In this document: piece by piece, positions 23,067 to 28,814 of the stretch
Position numbering within the stretch: the stretch's first letter is position 1
How the letters are laid out: each line of letters opens with the position of its first letter
Virus record (IMG/VR): IMGVR_UViG_3300030328_002702
Location: 1 to 32,515 of that record
Length of the DNA stretch: 32,515 nt
Origin: a virus
Reading direction: 5' to 3' (one strand)
Notes under the pieces: generated by a model
The model's input: the letters and a program-made list of their open reading frames with translations, nothing else
The model's database searches: none
Told to the model about the DNA's origin: nothing
Position numbers and translations under genes: made by a program

Positions 23067-23290
23067 TTCTTTGTTATTATAATAAATATGATGGTTATTA
23101 TCAAGCCAACTAAAGACCATCCCAACATTTTATTATTAGTTTCTCTTTGTTTTGGAGGTCTGCCTTGAGCACTTCTATATTGTCTTTCTTTTTTTATTTT
23201 CAAATCTTTTAATTTACTTTCTTTTTTTTCAAATCCAATTTCATAAAAATAATTTTCATTAAGATATGTTAGGTAATTCTTTTTTTTCAT
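23063..23290 (-). CDS. Small single-pass membrane protein, 75 aa
   Basis: Starts MKKKNYLTYLNENYFYEIGF. A charged, lysine-rich middle (KKESKLKDLKIKKERQ) is followed by a C-terminal membrane helix (residues 54-72, MLGWSLVGLIITIIFIII) ending TKK. The orientation with a basic tail suggests C-terminal anchoring in the inner membrane. It overlaps both neighbours. No family recognised. Confidence 0.6.
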   Translation of the reverse strand: MKKKNYLTYLNENYFYEIGFEKKESKLKDLKIKKERQYRSAQGRPPKQRETNNKMLGWSLVGLIITIIFIIITKK

Positions 23291-23402
23291 AAACTGAGTA
23301 TCCCTGTTCTTGTAAAAATTTAATAGCTTCTTCTATCTTTTTTTTATTTACTCTATAATGATTAAATATTTGATTCTCAAAAGCATTGTGATTATGTTTC
23401 AT
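23259..23402 (-). CDS. Small hypothetical protein, 47 aa
   Basis: ATG 23402-23400 overlaps the upstream TGA as ATGA. The peptide begins MKHNHNAFENQIFNHYRVNK and continues KKIEEAIKFLQEQGYSVYEK, a helical sequence. It overlaps the membrane protein gene by 32 nt and fills an otherwise empty gap. Function unknown. Confidence 0.6.
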   Translation of the reverse strand: MKHNHNAFENQIFNHYRVNKKKIEEAIKFLQEQGYSVYEKKELPNIS

Positions 23403-23689
23403 CTTTTATATTTTTTTAATTCTTTTAATTCATCTAAGATATTTCCTAAATAATAATCCTGCATTTTCTGATTTTCTTTTACAACCTGACTTATAATAAA
23501 TGGAAGATCCTTAAAAAATTCATCAACATTAATGACCAGATGTTTCTCATTTCCACTTTCCCAATCTCCATGATCAATATGTAATTCTCCATCTCCAACC
23601 CAAACATTGTTAGAGTGATGCAGATAATGATTCTTTTTAGCAGATTCTAATCTTTCTTTTAAGTTCTTAATTTGTTCTTTTTGTGTCAT
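23399..23689 (-). CDS. Hypothetical protein, 96 aa
   Basis: Starts MTQKEQIKNLKERLESAKKN (coiled coil), with a His-rich centre (HYLHHSNNVWVGDGELHIDH, near 21-40) and a helical C-terminus. The His/Asp cluster could bind a metal, but no known motif is matched. Overlaps by 4 nt with both neighbours, so it belongs to the same operon as the exonuclease. Confidence 0.6.
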   Translation of the reverse strand: MTQKEQIKNLKERLESAKKNHYLHHSNNVWVGDGELHIDHGDWESGNEKHLVINVDEFFKDLPFIISQVVKENQKMQDYYLGNILDELKELKKYKR

Positions 23690-24177
23690 AATTTTCTAGG
23701 TATTTTAATTGATTTAATATCTTGACTATCTATCAGAGTTAGCACATCTTTACTCCCTGATCTATTATATAATTTATAAAGAGGAAAATGATTAACATAA
23801 ACCTTTTCAACTCTATCTTTTAATAGTTGAACTAAATCTTCTCTCCATACAAATAGCCATTGAGTTTTTTGTTTAAAAGCAATATAATGAGCTTTTCCAA
23901 ATGCCCATCCATCAAATCCATATGGGTTTTTTATTTCAATCCATAAATATTTGTCATTTTTAGGTTGACCTCTTTTTAAACTTTTTCTGTCTTTTATATC
24001 TGTAGTTATTTGAGTTTCTACAGCTTTAGTAATGAAGGAAATTTTACCATCAATGTGATCGTATTTATTTTCATTGAGGGTAACAGATTCAAATTCTAGA
24101 TCCTTTAAATCTTGTTGTTCAATAGGATTGTATCGTTTAATTAATTCTTCTGATAATTTTCTATTATATTCATTCAC
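23686..24177 (-). CDS. Possible PD-(D/E)XK-type nuclease-like protein, 163 aa
   Basis: The only in-frame start near the promoter is GTG 24177-24175 (reads VNEYNRKLSEELIK, M as first residue). The pattern DHIDGKISF (near 40-48), then KYLWIEIKNPYGFDGWAFG (near 77-95) gives an acidic residue followed by E-x-K, as in restriction-endonuclease-fold proteins. AHYIAFKQKTQWLFVW supplies the following core strand. This is a weak-motif inference; a non-nuclease family is possible. The -7 element ends 4 nt upstream, so the mRNA is predicted leaderless. Confidence 0.55.
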   Translation of the reverse strand: MNEYNRKLSEELIKRYNPIEQQDLKDLEFESVTLNENKYDHIDGKISFITKAVETQITTDIKDRKSLKRGQPKNDKYLWIEIKNPYGFDGWAFGKAHYIAFKQKTQWLFVWREDLVQLLKDRVEKVYVNHFPLYKLYNRSGSKDVLTLIDSQDIKSIKIPRKL

Positions 24178-24181
24178 ATAA

Positions 24182-24212
24182 CAAACATAATAAAAAAAAA
24201 GATATAAACAAA
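24182..24212 (-). promoter_or_regulatory. Class 1 (Bacteroidota) promoter, perfect match
   Basis: TTTG (24212-24209), 19 nt, TATGTTTG (24189-24182). The upstream box is in AAACTTTTTGTTTATA, as at the other class 1 sites. The GTG start at 24177 falls about where transcription should begin. Confidence 0.8.
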
Positions 24213-24216
24213 AAGT

Positions 24217-24426
24217 TTATAAACCTTCTTTGTAAATATTATTTAAATCTGTAATCCATCTTTTAATTTCTCTAGGATTACAGGTGCAGGGTTTATAAAA
24301 ACTATGCTTTTTATATCTGCTGTGCAAGTCGCATACCAATTCAAACTCCCTACCAGATATTGTTGACCTAGTGGAATCTCTAAACTTTGACCATTTTTCA
24401 TAATCTTTTTTATTAAATTTTACCAT
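24217..24426 (-). CDS. Small hypothetical protein with CxC motif, 69 aa
   Basis: Starts MVKFNKKDYEKWSKFRDSTR. FELVCDLHSRYKKHSFYKPC leads into CTCNPREIKRWI near 46-58. The ELxCxLHxxYxxHxFYxPCxCNP layout recurs in flavobacterial phage small proteins as I remember them, and the Cys/His residues could coordinate zinc. Overlaps the 59-aa gene by 7 nt. Function unknown. Confidence 0.6.
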   Translation of the reverse strand: MVKFNKKDYEKWSKFRDSTRSTISGREFELVCDLHSRYKKHSFYKPCTCNPREIKRWITDLNNIYKEGL

Positions 24427-24599
24427 CTTTTTATCTTAATATTATTTAATGCTTTCTGTCTATCATCACATCCACAATCTTCATATCCTAATTTATTAGC
24501 TATCCATTTTGAAATTCTTTTGCCCTGACCTAATGTTAAGACCTTAATAATAAAAGCAATCAGATCTCCAATTTTAATTCTATAATAATCATTTTTCAT
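24420..24599 (-). CDS. Small protein encoded next to the sigma factor, 59 aa
   Basis: ATG 24599-24597 overlaps the sigma factor stop as ATGA. The peptide begins MKNDYYRIKIGDLIAFIIKV and continues with GQGKRISKWIANKLGYEDCG and CDDRQK. A hydrophobic helix (12-24) and a CxC pair are visible. Tight coupling to the sigma gene makes a regulator or anti-sigma role conceivable, but nothing in the sequence proves it. It fills the 170-nt gap. Confidence 0.6.
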   Translation of the reverse strand: MKNDYYRIKIGDLIAFIIKVLTLGQGKRISKWIANKLGYEDCGCDDRQKALNNIKIKRW

Positions 24600-25069
24600 A
24601 ATAATTTTTTCAATCTTTCTTTCACTTTTGTATAAGTATTATAAAGTGAATAATATGGAATATGAGTTTTTCTGGATAGCGAAGCAATGCTTTCTCCTCC
24701 ATTTATTAATTCAAATATTCTTTTGTCATACCAATACATTTTGTCTAATTCTTTTTGAATTGCTTTATATGTTCCTAAATAATCTGGATCATCACTTTTA
24801 TTTTTTATATTTTCTAGACCTTCAATATAAATATTTTTTTTCTTTCTTGTTAAATCTATAAACAAGCTGTTTAGTGTTCTAAATATATAATAATAATTTA
24901 TTTCAGTTTCATTATATCTAATATCTAATCCTTTTTGTACTTTGATTATTATTTTAACATACATCTCCTGCACCAGATCTTCAGCTATTGTATCATTGCA
25001 ACCAAATGATTTCACGATTTTAATCCATGTCTTGTGTTTATCATAAAGCTGTTCAATATCTTTTTTCAT
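24596..25069 (-). CDS. Phage-encoded sigma-70 family factor, 157 aa
   Basis: Region 2: AEDLVQEMYVKI (29-40), matching the core-binding helix of small sigma factors, then YIFRTLNSLFIDLTRKKK (61-78), the -10 recognition/melting helix. After an acidic linker, region 4-like sequence WYDKRIFELINGGESIASLS (113-132) and RKTHIPYYSLYNTYTKVKER (133-152) forms a helix-turn-helix. Length fits an ECF-like two-domain factor. It overlaps the helicase gene by 17 nt. It would redirect host RNA polymerase, probably to the TCGTTATA sites before the late genes. Confidence 0.8.
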   Translation of the reverse strand: MKKDIEQLYDKHKTWIKIVKSFGCNDTIAEDLVQEMYVKIIIKVQKGLDIRYNETEINYYYIFRTLNSLFIDLTRKKKNIYIEGLENIKNKSDDPDYLGTYKAIQKELDKMYWYDKRIFELINGGESIASLSRKTHIPYYSLYNTYTKVKERLKKLL

Positions 25070-25901
25070 TTTCTTTTAATGGGTCATATAAATCCCCAAC
25101 TATCTCAGGCAAACCTAAATCATTTATTTTAAAACTAAATGTTTCAAAAGCATATCCCCTGCTTCTTTTACATTTTACTGTTATCCATTCTTTATTTACT
25201 GTATTTGCTTCTAACTCAATTTGAGTTTCACATTTTTTTTCTAAGAAAGATCCTAAATGCCCTGTGGGTTTAGAACTTCCATAATTTGAATGTATTACAG
25301 TAATGATATGGCATTCGTAAATTGAACTCCATTCCATTAATTTCTGAACACAAGCATTTGATTCTTCTAAATTGTTAACATCTCCAACCAAATCAGCTAT
25401 GCCATCAATAATAATCAATCCTGTATTCATGATTTTATCTTTTAACAAATACTCAATAAAATCTATTCTCTGCTTATATCCAATTTGCCTTAATGCATAT
25501 GTATAATAACATTGTGACCCATCCAGATCTGACATATCAATTGCTCGTTTAAATACTCTCTGAGCATGCCATGTTCCCTGTTCTGTATCTATATGTAAAA
25601 GACATTGATCTTTTCTATGTCCTTTAATATCTCCTCCAAAATGATTTGATCCTGAAAGATATACACTGCTTAGCAAAGATATAAAAAATGTTTTCTTTGT
25701 CTTTGGTGGGCTTTGTACGAAGGAAAAATTACCATATGTGCCAATTGGTATGGGTAACATTTGACCACCATCTTTAGTTTGTATATATTTTTTTCCTAAT
25801 GATAATGCGACAGGTGGGTAATCTATTTTTTCAGAATTATCAACTAGACATTCTGCCTCAATTTTTTCCATGAGGTTATTCTTGTATGTTTTGTTTTGCA
25901 T
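25053..25901 (-). CDS. RecA-fold (RepA/AAA_25-type) replicative helicase-like ATPase, 282 aa
   Basis: I chose Met 25901 (MQNKTYKNNLMEKIEAECLV); the longer reading adds 13 residues across the terminator T-tract. P-loop region GNFSFVQSPPKTKKTF (58-72) is a variant Walker A without the usual glycines. LLHIDTEQ (101-108) and GLIIIDGIADLVGD (161-174) are the Walker B-type strands, and HIITVIHSNYGSSKPTGHLG carries the sensor strand. Matches phage and plasmid RepA-like hexameric ATPases. Neighbours are SSB and sigma factor. A terminator precedes the gene. Confidence 0.75.
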   Translation of the reverse strand: MQNKTYKNNLMEKIEAECLVDNSEKIDYPPVALSLGKKYIQTKDGGQMLPIPIGTYGNFSFVQSPPKTKKTFFISLLSSVYLSGSNHFGGDIKGHRKDQCLLHIDTEQGTWHAQRVFKRAIDMSDLDGSQCYYTYALRQIGYKQRIDFIEYLLKDKIMNTGLIIIDGIADLVGDVNNLEESNACVQKLMEWSSIYECHIITVIHSNYGSSKPTGHLGSFLEKKCETQIELEANTVNKEWITVKCKRSRGYAFETFSFKINDLGLPEIVGDLYDPLKENEKRY

Positions 25902-25904
25902 ATT

Positions 25905-25912
25905 TAAAGATA
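25905..25912 (-). promoter_or_regulatory. Candidate -7 element before the helicase gene
   Basis: TATCTTTA (consensus TAnnTTTG, one mismatch) ends 3 nt before the ATG at 25901 and directly follows the terminator T-tract. No TTTG box is found 19 nt upstream, so promoter strength is doubtful. Confidence 0.35.
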
Positions 25913-25960
25913 AAAAAAAAGCAGAGGAATAGAAGTACAATCTTAAACTTTTCCCCTGCT
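25912..25960 (-). terminator. Rho-independent terminator between SSB and helicase
   Basis: On the minus strand AGCAGGGGAA pairs with TTCCTCTGCT (10 bp, one G-T) around a 21-nt loop. It is followed by nine T (25920-25912). It lies 65 nt after the SSB-like stop and only about 10 nt before the helicase start. Confidence 0.8.
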
Positions 25961-26024
25961 GATTATAAAAGTATAAATCAATTCCTGCTTAGAATATAGC
26001 AATTATTTTCATACTTTTTCCAAT

Positions 26025-26315
26025 TTAAAAAGGAAGATCATCATTAGCCACTGGCTCTGATGTTTCTTCTTTCTCTGCTAAGACAATGTTCCCATCAGTC
26101 CAGACAACTTTTCCATTGCCTAAATAGTTTTTTGGCTTTTTTGCATCTCTTTCCTCTTTGGTCTGAGAATCTGTTATCGCTACATTGTTCCCATATCTAG
26201 ATTCATCTGAAACTGATATAGTCAAATTATAGTAAACAGCACCATCTTTGCCTTTGACAAACTTCTCTTTAGGAAGTTTATCCACGCGAATACTCGCATT
26301 CATTAATACACTCAT
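26025..26315 (-). CDS. Single-stranded DNA-binding protein-like, 96 aa
   Basis: Starts MSVLMNASIRVDKLPKEKFV, with an OB-fold-like strand pattern (YYNLTISVSDESRYGNNVAI near 29-48, GNGKVVWTDGNIVLAEK near 66-82). It ends in the acidic tip NDDLPF, the classic SSB C-terminal interaction tail. Shorter than host SSB (about 150-180 aa). Located directly downstream of the ERF gene (2-nt gap), as in many phage recombination modules. Binds ssDNA during replication and annealing. Confidence 0.75.
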   Translation of the reverse strand: MSVLMNASIRVDKLPKEKFVKGKDGAVYYNLTISVSDESRYGNNVAITDSQTKEERDAKKPKNYLGNGKVVWTDGNIVLAEKEETSEPVANDDLPF

Positions 26316-26317
26316 AA

Positions 26318-26839
26318 TTAATCTAATTTAAAATTTAACAATTGTTCTTGCACCTCTGGACTGACTAAATAAACTTTCCTTATATCATCTAAGGAAGCTC
26401 CATTTTTCAATCCTTTTTGTGCATTATAAAATTCTGGTGTCTTGATTCTTAATATTGATTTCTTTTTGACTATCGCTTTATTGCCATCATCATCCTCAGC
26501 TTGTAAAGCTAACAATGACTGCAAAGTATATCTCCTAAAATAAGTAATTGCTGATCCTAATTTTTGTGGATCTAACATTTCAGGTAATTTAATTGATGAT
26601 TCAACTTTTCCATCTCCATTAATTTCTGTAATAATACTATAAACCTTATCATCTATTATAGGTTGTAATAATAACAATCCATGCTTTTTTAACAAAGGAT
26701 GAAGTTGACCTATAAGAGAATTAATGTCAAAGTATTTTGATTTATAAAAGGGATTAGTAACATCTTTACTAATAATACCAATTTCTAATTGTAATTTGTA
26801 GAGTTTATTATTAAGCTCGTTGTTTATATTTTTTTCCAT
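26318..26839 (-). CDS. ERF-family single-strand annealing protein, 173 aa
   Basis: FYKSKYFDINSLIGQLHPLL (31-50) and KHGLLLLQP (52-60) form the ERF core opening. GSAITYFRRYTLQSLLALQA (95-114) followed by EDDDGN (115-120) is the signature end of the ERF domain. Length fits. Together with the SSB-like and NinG-like genes it makes an annealing-type recombination module. The start overlaps the 49-aa gene by 29 nt. Confidence 0.85.
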   Translation of the reverse strand: MEKNINNELNNKLYKLQLEIGIISKDVTNPFYKSKYFDINSLIGQLHPLLKKHGLLLLQPIIDDKVYSIITEINGDGKVESSIKLPEMLDPQKLGSAITYFRRYTLQSLLALQAEDDDGNKAIVKKKSILRIKTPEFYNAQKGLKNGASLDDIRKVYLVSPEVQEQLLNFKLD

Positions 26840-26960
26840 ATTTCTTATTAAGTTTTACGCCAGTTTGTATTTCTATGCAATCTTCTAATATAGCTATGTG
26901 ATTTAACAAAGCATCTATTCTTGCCAGATAATATTTTGACTGATTATAATTGTGAAACAT
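26811..26960 (-). CDS. Small helical protein between recombination genes, 49 aa
   Basis: ATG 26960-26958 overlaps the end of the 67-aa gene by 17 nt, and the stop lies 29 nt inside the ERF gene. The peptide runs MFHNYNQSKYYLARIDALLN then HIAILEDCIEIQTGVKLNKK and a basic end. It is a short helix-loop-helix sequence I recognise as recurrent near phage annealing genes, without known function. Confidence 0.6.
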   Translation of the reverse strand: MFHNYNQSKYYLARIDALLNHIAILEDCIEIQTGVKLNKKYGKKYKQRA

Positions 26961-27147
26961 CTTCAACAATCTTAAGTTCATTCTCTAAACACTCTAAAGC
27001 TAGTTGTCTAATATAGAGATTGTCCTGTGCTTTCTGCACATCTTTTGAATAATAATCAACTTGCCATTTAGCATCTGTGATTAACCTCTCTAGATCTTCC
27101 TTTGATCTAAGGGATTTTCCTGTAAATTGAATGTTTTGTTCTGTCAT
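26944..27147 (-). CDS. Small helical protein, first gene of the recombination unit, 67 aa
   Basis: Starts MTEQNIQFTGKSLRSKEDLE and continues as a helical coiled-coil-like sequence (QVDYYSKDVQKAQDNLYIRQ) ending LKIVEDVSQL. No family recognised. It follows a 24-nt leader after the class 1-like promoter at 27172-27202 and opens the unit containing ERF and SSB. Confidence 0.6.
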   Translation of the reverse strand: MTEQNIQFTGKSLRSKEDLERLITDAKWQVDYYSKDVQKAQDNLYIRQLALECLENELKIVEDVSQL

Positions 27148-27171
27148 AATAAAATAAATTAACCACTTAGT

Positions 27172-27202
27172 TCATTCTAAGTATGGCATAAATATAAACA
27201 AA
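27172..27202 (-). promoter_or_regulatory. Class 1-like promoter of the recombination unit (weak -7)
   Basis: The conserved block TTAAATTTTTTGTTTATA is fully present, with TTTG at 27202-27199. The element 19 nt downstream is TAGAATGA (27179-27172), a poor match to TAnnTTTG. Strong upstream box with weak -7 suggests lower activity or an activator. Confidence 0.5.
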
Positions 27203-27226
27203 AAATTTAATAAAACAAAATTAGAC

Positions 27227-27257
27227 AAAAAAAAGAGCCAATAAAATTAACCCTTTT
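27227..27257 (-). terminator. Rho-independent terminator after NinG
   Basis: On the minus strand AAAAGGGTTAAT-TTT-ATTGGCTC followed by T8. The 8-bp stem GGGTTAAT/ATTGGCTC contains three G-T pairs and is extended by flanking A/T pairing. It separates the NinG region from the promoter at 27202. Confidence 0.65.
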
Positions 27258-27286
27258 CTTTCAAGACAAAACAAACAGAACTATAG

Positions 27287-27316
27287 CAAATATAGTAATT
27301 ATTTTAAATTATCAAA
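27287..27316 (-). promoter_or_regulatory. Class 1 promoter candidate overlapping the NinG gene end
   Basis: TTTG (27316-27313), 18 nt, TATATTTG (27294-27287, full -7 consensus). Transcription from about 27282 would meet the terminator at 27257-27227, giving a transcript of only about 55 nt. AT-rich DNA could produce this by chance. Confidence 0.45.
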
Positions 27317-27691
27317 TAATTGTTTATATTTTTCTATCATTTCCCATAAATCATTTGTGCTATATTTAACCTCTTTTTGAGATTCTTTATGAATATCATT
27401 TGCAGTTGATGATCCATATTTTCTGTTTAGTTCTAAACTAAATTTATATTGTTCGCCATGTTTGAAAAGGTTGCATCCAGAGCATTGCACTTGGCAATTT
27501 ATTTCGTTCCATCTGGTTGCATAATGTCTCCTGCTTTGAAAATGTCCACATTGTAAATATTTCCATTCATCAACTTTGCCACAAGTAAAGCATGTAGCTA
27601 AACCATTTTTAGAATTTTTCTTTCTAATATATTTACTAAATATTGCATCTAGTTTTTTTACAACTTTTGATCTTGATAATTTCTTTTTCAT
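27299..27691 (-). CDS. NinG/Rap-like recombination protein, 130 aa
   Basis: Starts MKKKLSRSKVVKKLDAIFSK. Zinc-binding pairs CFTC (34-37) and CSGC (70-73) flank CGHFQSRRHYATRW (48-61), the NinG signature around a His/Arg-rich active region, and CNLFKHGEQYKFS follows. Shorter than lambda NinG (204 aa) but retains its core. Rap/NinG proteins act on recombination branch structures, which suits the downstream ERF and SSB genes. The AT-rich leader is preceded by a poly-T mirror repeat. Confidence 0.8.
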   Translation of the reverse strand: MKKKLSRSKVVKKLDAIFSKYIRKKNSKNGLATCFTCGKVDEWKYLQCGHFQSRRHYATRWNEINCQVQCSGCNLFKHGEQYKFSLELNRKYGSSTANDIHKESQKEVKYSTNDLWEMIEKYKQLFDNLK

Positions 27692-27723
27692 TTATATTTA
27701 AATATAATTAATTATAATAAAGG

Positions 27724-27761
27724 AAAAAAAGAAAAAAAACCCCCAAAAAAAAGAAAAAAAA
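27724..27761 (-). repeat. Mirror repeat: T-tracts around G5
   Basis: The minus strand reads T8-C-T8-G5-T8-C-T7, a near-perfect mirror (not inverted) symmetry about five G. It stands in the leader of the NinG-like gene, 33 nt before its ATG, directly after the structured RNA candidate. Polypyrimidine mirror repeats can form triplex DNA; here the G5 interrupts the tract. It may also serve as a terminator T-tract. Confidence 0.6.
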
Positions 27762-27774
27762 TCTTAATAAAAAT

Positions 27775-27840
27775 TTTGTCTGATCCAACAGGAGTGAAAC
27801 CTGAAGTTTGGCAACTTGACTAGATTTGCGACTAGGATGT
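27775..27840 (-). ncRNA. Structured RNA candidate, three hairpins within a closing stem
   Basis: On the minus strand: CTAG-TCGCAAAT-CTAG (27835-27820), AAGTT-GCCA-AACTT (27817-27804) and CAGG-TTTCACT-CCTG (27803-27789), enclosed by ATCC/GGAT and the outer TTTG/CAAA. The arrangement is cloverleaf-like, but the arms do not meet tRNA rules (4-nt anticodon-arm loop, no TTC-A T-loop). A full -7 consensus (TATATTTG, 27848-27841) lies at its 5' end and a T-rich tract follows. It occupies a 170-nt gap without an open frame. Function unknown. Confidence 0.5.
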
Positions 27841-27848
27841 CAAATATA
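27841..27848 (-). promoter_or_regulatory. -7 element TATATTTG at the 5' end of the RNA candidate
   Basis: A perfect TAnnTTTG match placed so that transcription would begin near 27837, the base of the structured element. The region 19 nt upstream (CAGG) lacks TTTG, so only half a promoter is visible. Confidence 0.4.
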
Positions 27849-27859
27849 TATAATTTTTT

Positions 27860-27985
27860 TTATCTCCCCTGTCCTCTATATACTTTTTTATATTGCTTAC
27901 TATTTTTTAATCTACTTGCATTTTTACTATGAGGATGCGATTTCCTCTTTTTTTTAATATAAGTAGATACAATTTTGTATGCCAT
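27860..27985 (-). CDS. Small, very basic peptide, 41 aa
   Basis: ATG 27985-27983 shares a base with the holin-like stop (TAATG). The peptide begins MAYKIVSTYIKKKRKSHPHS and ends KNSKQYKKVYRGQGR. The pattern of basic residues, H/S/K/N repeats and YRGQG ending is one I recognise as a recurrent small protein of flavobacterial and other marine phages. Nucleic-acid binding is likely from charge; the function is not known. Confidence 0.7.
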   Translation of the reverse strand: MAYKIVSTYIKKKRKSHPHSKNASRLKNSKQYKKVYRGQGR

Positions 27986-28389
27986 TATTTTCTTATAATC
28001 TTTGCTGTTTTTTCAATTCCTCTAGATGTAAAATAAAACCCTAAACTCATAATCACTATCTGACCTAATAAATCAACATACTGATTCGCTATATTAAACT
28101 CTCCAATGTTTCCATCAGTTAAGGCAAATAAAGTGTAGAGAACTAAAGAAAAGATGGTTAGCAAAGGTCTTATGTTTTTACTTAACCATGAATCACTCTG
28201 CATATCTGCACTATGTCTAGATGTAATTTCTTTTTCTAAATCTAACTCAGCTTTAATAAAAATTTCTTCCATTTCTTTCTGGAACTGAGCTTTCTCATCT
28301 TTGGTCTGTACAAACTTATCTACAAGATTTCCAATTTTACTTGCTATCCCTGATCCTGCACCACCAAATAATTTTGCTAATATTTTCAT
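27985..28389 (-). CDS. Holin-like membrane protein, 134 aa
   Basis: A soluble helical N-terminus (MKILAKLFGGAGSGIASKIG, then a charged helix to about 60) is followed by W68-LSKNIRPLLTIFSLVLYTL and a first membrane helix (about 74-90). A second helix (about 105-121, LLGQIVIMSLGFYFTSRG) and a basic tail follow. The SWLSKNIRP-L pattern and closing GFYFTSRGIEK match the 3TM-type phage holin family. Lies in the lysis cluster with the M15 peptidase. Role: timed inner-membrane lesion. Confidence 0.75.
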   Translation of the reverse strand: MKILAKLFGGAGSGIASKIGNLVDKFVQTKDEKAQFQKEMEEIFIKAELDLEKEITSRHSADMQSDSWLSKNIRPLLTIFSLVLYTLFALTDGNIGEFNIANQYVDLLGQIVIMSLGFYFTSRGIEKTAKIIRK

Positions 28390-28486
28390 ATCCTAATTTT
28401 AAAATGATTAATAATGTTGTAATTGTAAAGAGGTTTGGATGCCAATGCTCCCCACAAATTCCTAAAATGTGTTTTATTGTTTCCAT
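28337..28486 (-). CDS. Small membrane peptide upstream of the holin, 49 aa
   Basis: ATG 28486-28484 starts METIKHILGICGEHWHPNLF, then a hydrophobic segment (TITTLLIILK). The ILGxCGExHPNxF opening recurs in short membrane peptides of flavobacterial phages. The end overlaps the holin-like gene by 53 nt in another frame, longer than usual, so its last residues may not matter. It fills the gap after the 108-aa gene. Confidence 0.55.
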   Translation of the reverse strand: METIKHILGICGEHWHPNLFTITTLLIILKLGYENISKIIWWCRIRDSK

Positions 28487-28487
28487 C

Positions 28488-28814
28488 TTATTTTTCTATT
28501 AAAATTCTATTTATTGATTTTTGAATATCCTCTTTTGTTGCCTGTATTTTAAAAGATAAATCAGCAGCATATTGCATTTTTACTCTGCCATCTTTTCCTA
28601 AAATAACAATTACAGGAACTGTTTTTATTGTTTCAACTATATTTTCTGGCTGTTCCTCTAGCCAAGCATATTGCACTTTTGCATTTTGTATTCCTCTAAG
28701 ATTATAATCATTCCTAGAGTTCCATTTATAATTAAAATGTATAACTGTAATTTTGTCTTGAGCATTAGCTAAAAAGCCAAACAGCATAAATGCTATTAAA
28801 ATTAAATTTTTCAT
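28488..28814 (-). CDS. Secreted protein with possible thioredoxin-like fold, 108 aa
   Basis: Residues 1-19 are a clear signal peptide (MKNLILIAFMLFGFLANAQ, cleavage likely after A18 or Q19). The mature part shows a strand-helix-strand order: ITVIHFNYKWN, KVQYAWLEE, TVPVIVILGKDGRVKMQYAA, DLSFKIQATKEDI. VP before the third strand fits the cis-Pro of thioredoxin folds, but no CxxC is present. It would act in the periplasm. Overlaps its neighbour by 4 nt. Its place in the lysis cluster suggests an envelope function. Confidence 0.6.
   Translation of the reverse strand: MKNLILIAFMLFGFLANAQDKITVIHFNYKWNSRNDYNLRGIQNAKVQYAWLEEQPENIVETIKTVPVIVILGKDGRVKMQYAADLSFKIQATKEDIQKSINRILIEK

Noticed and set aside
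24596-27691. Prophage integration module
   Set aside because: No integrase, excisionase or repressor was recognised near the recombination genes, and the tRNA is a complete phage-borne gene with no visible att duplication.
27775-27840. A second tRNA (Gly-GCC-like loop TTGCCAA)
   Set aside because: The putative anticodon stem cannot pair with a 7-nt loop, the T-loop lacks TTC-A, and the acceptor arms do not pair over 7 bp; kept as a structured RNA only.
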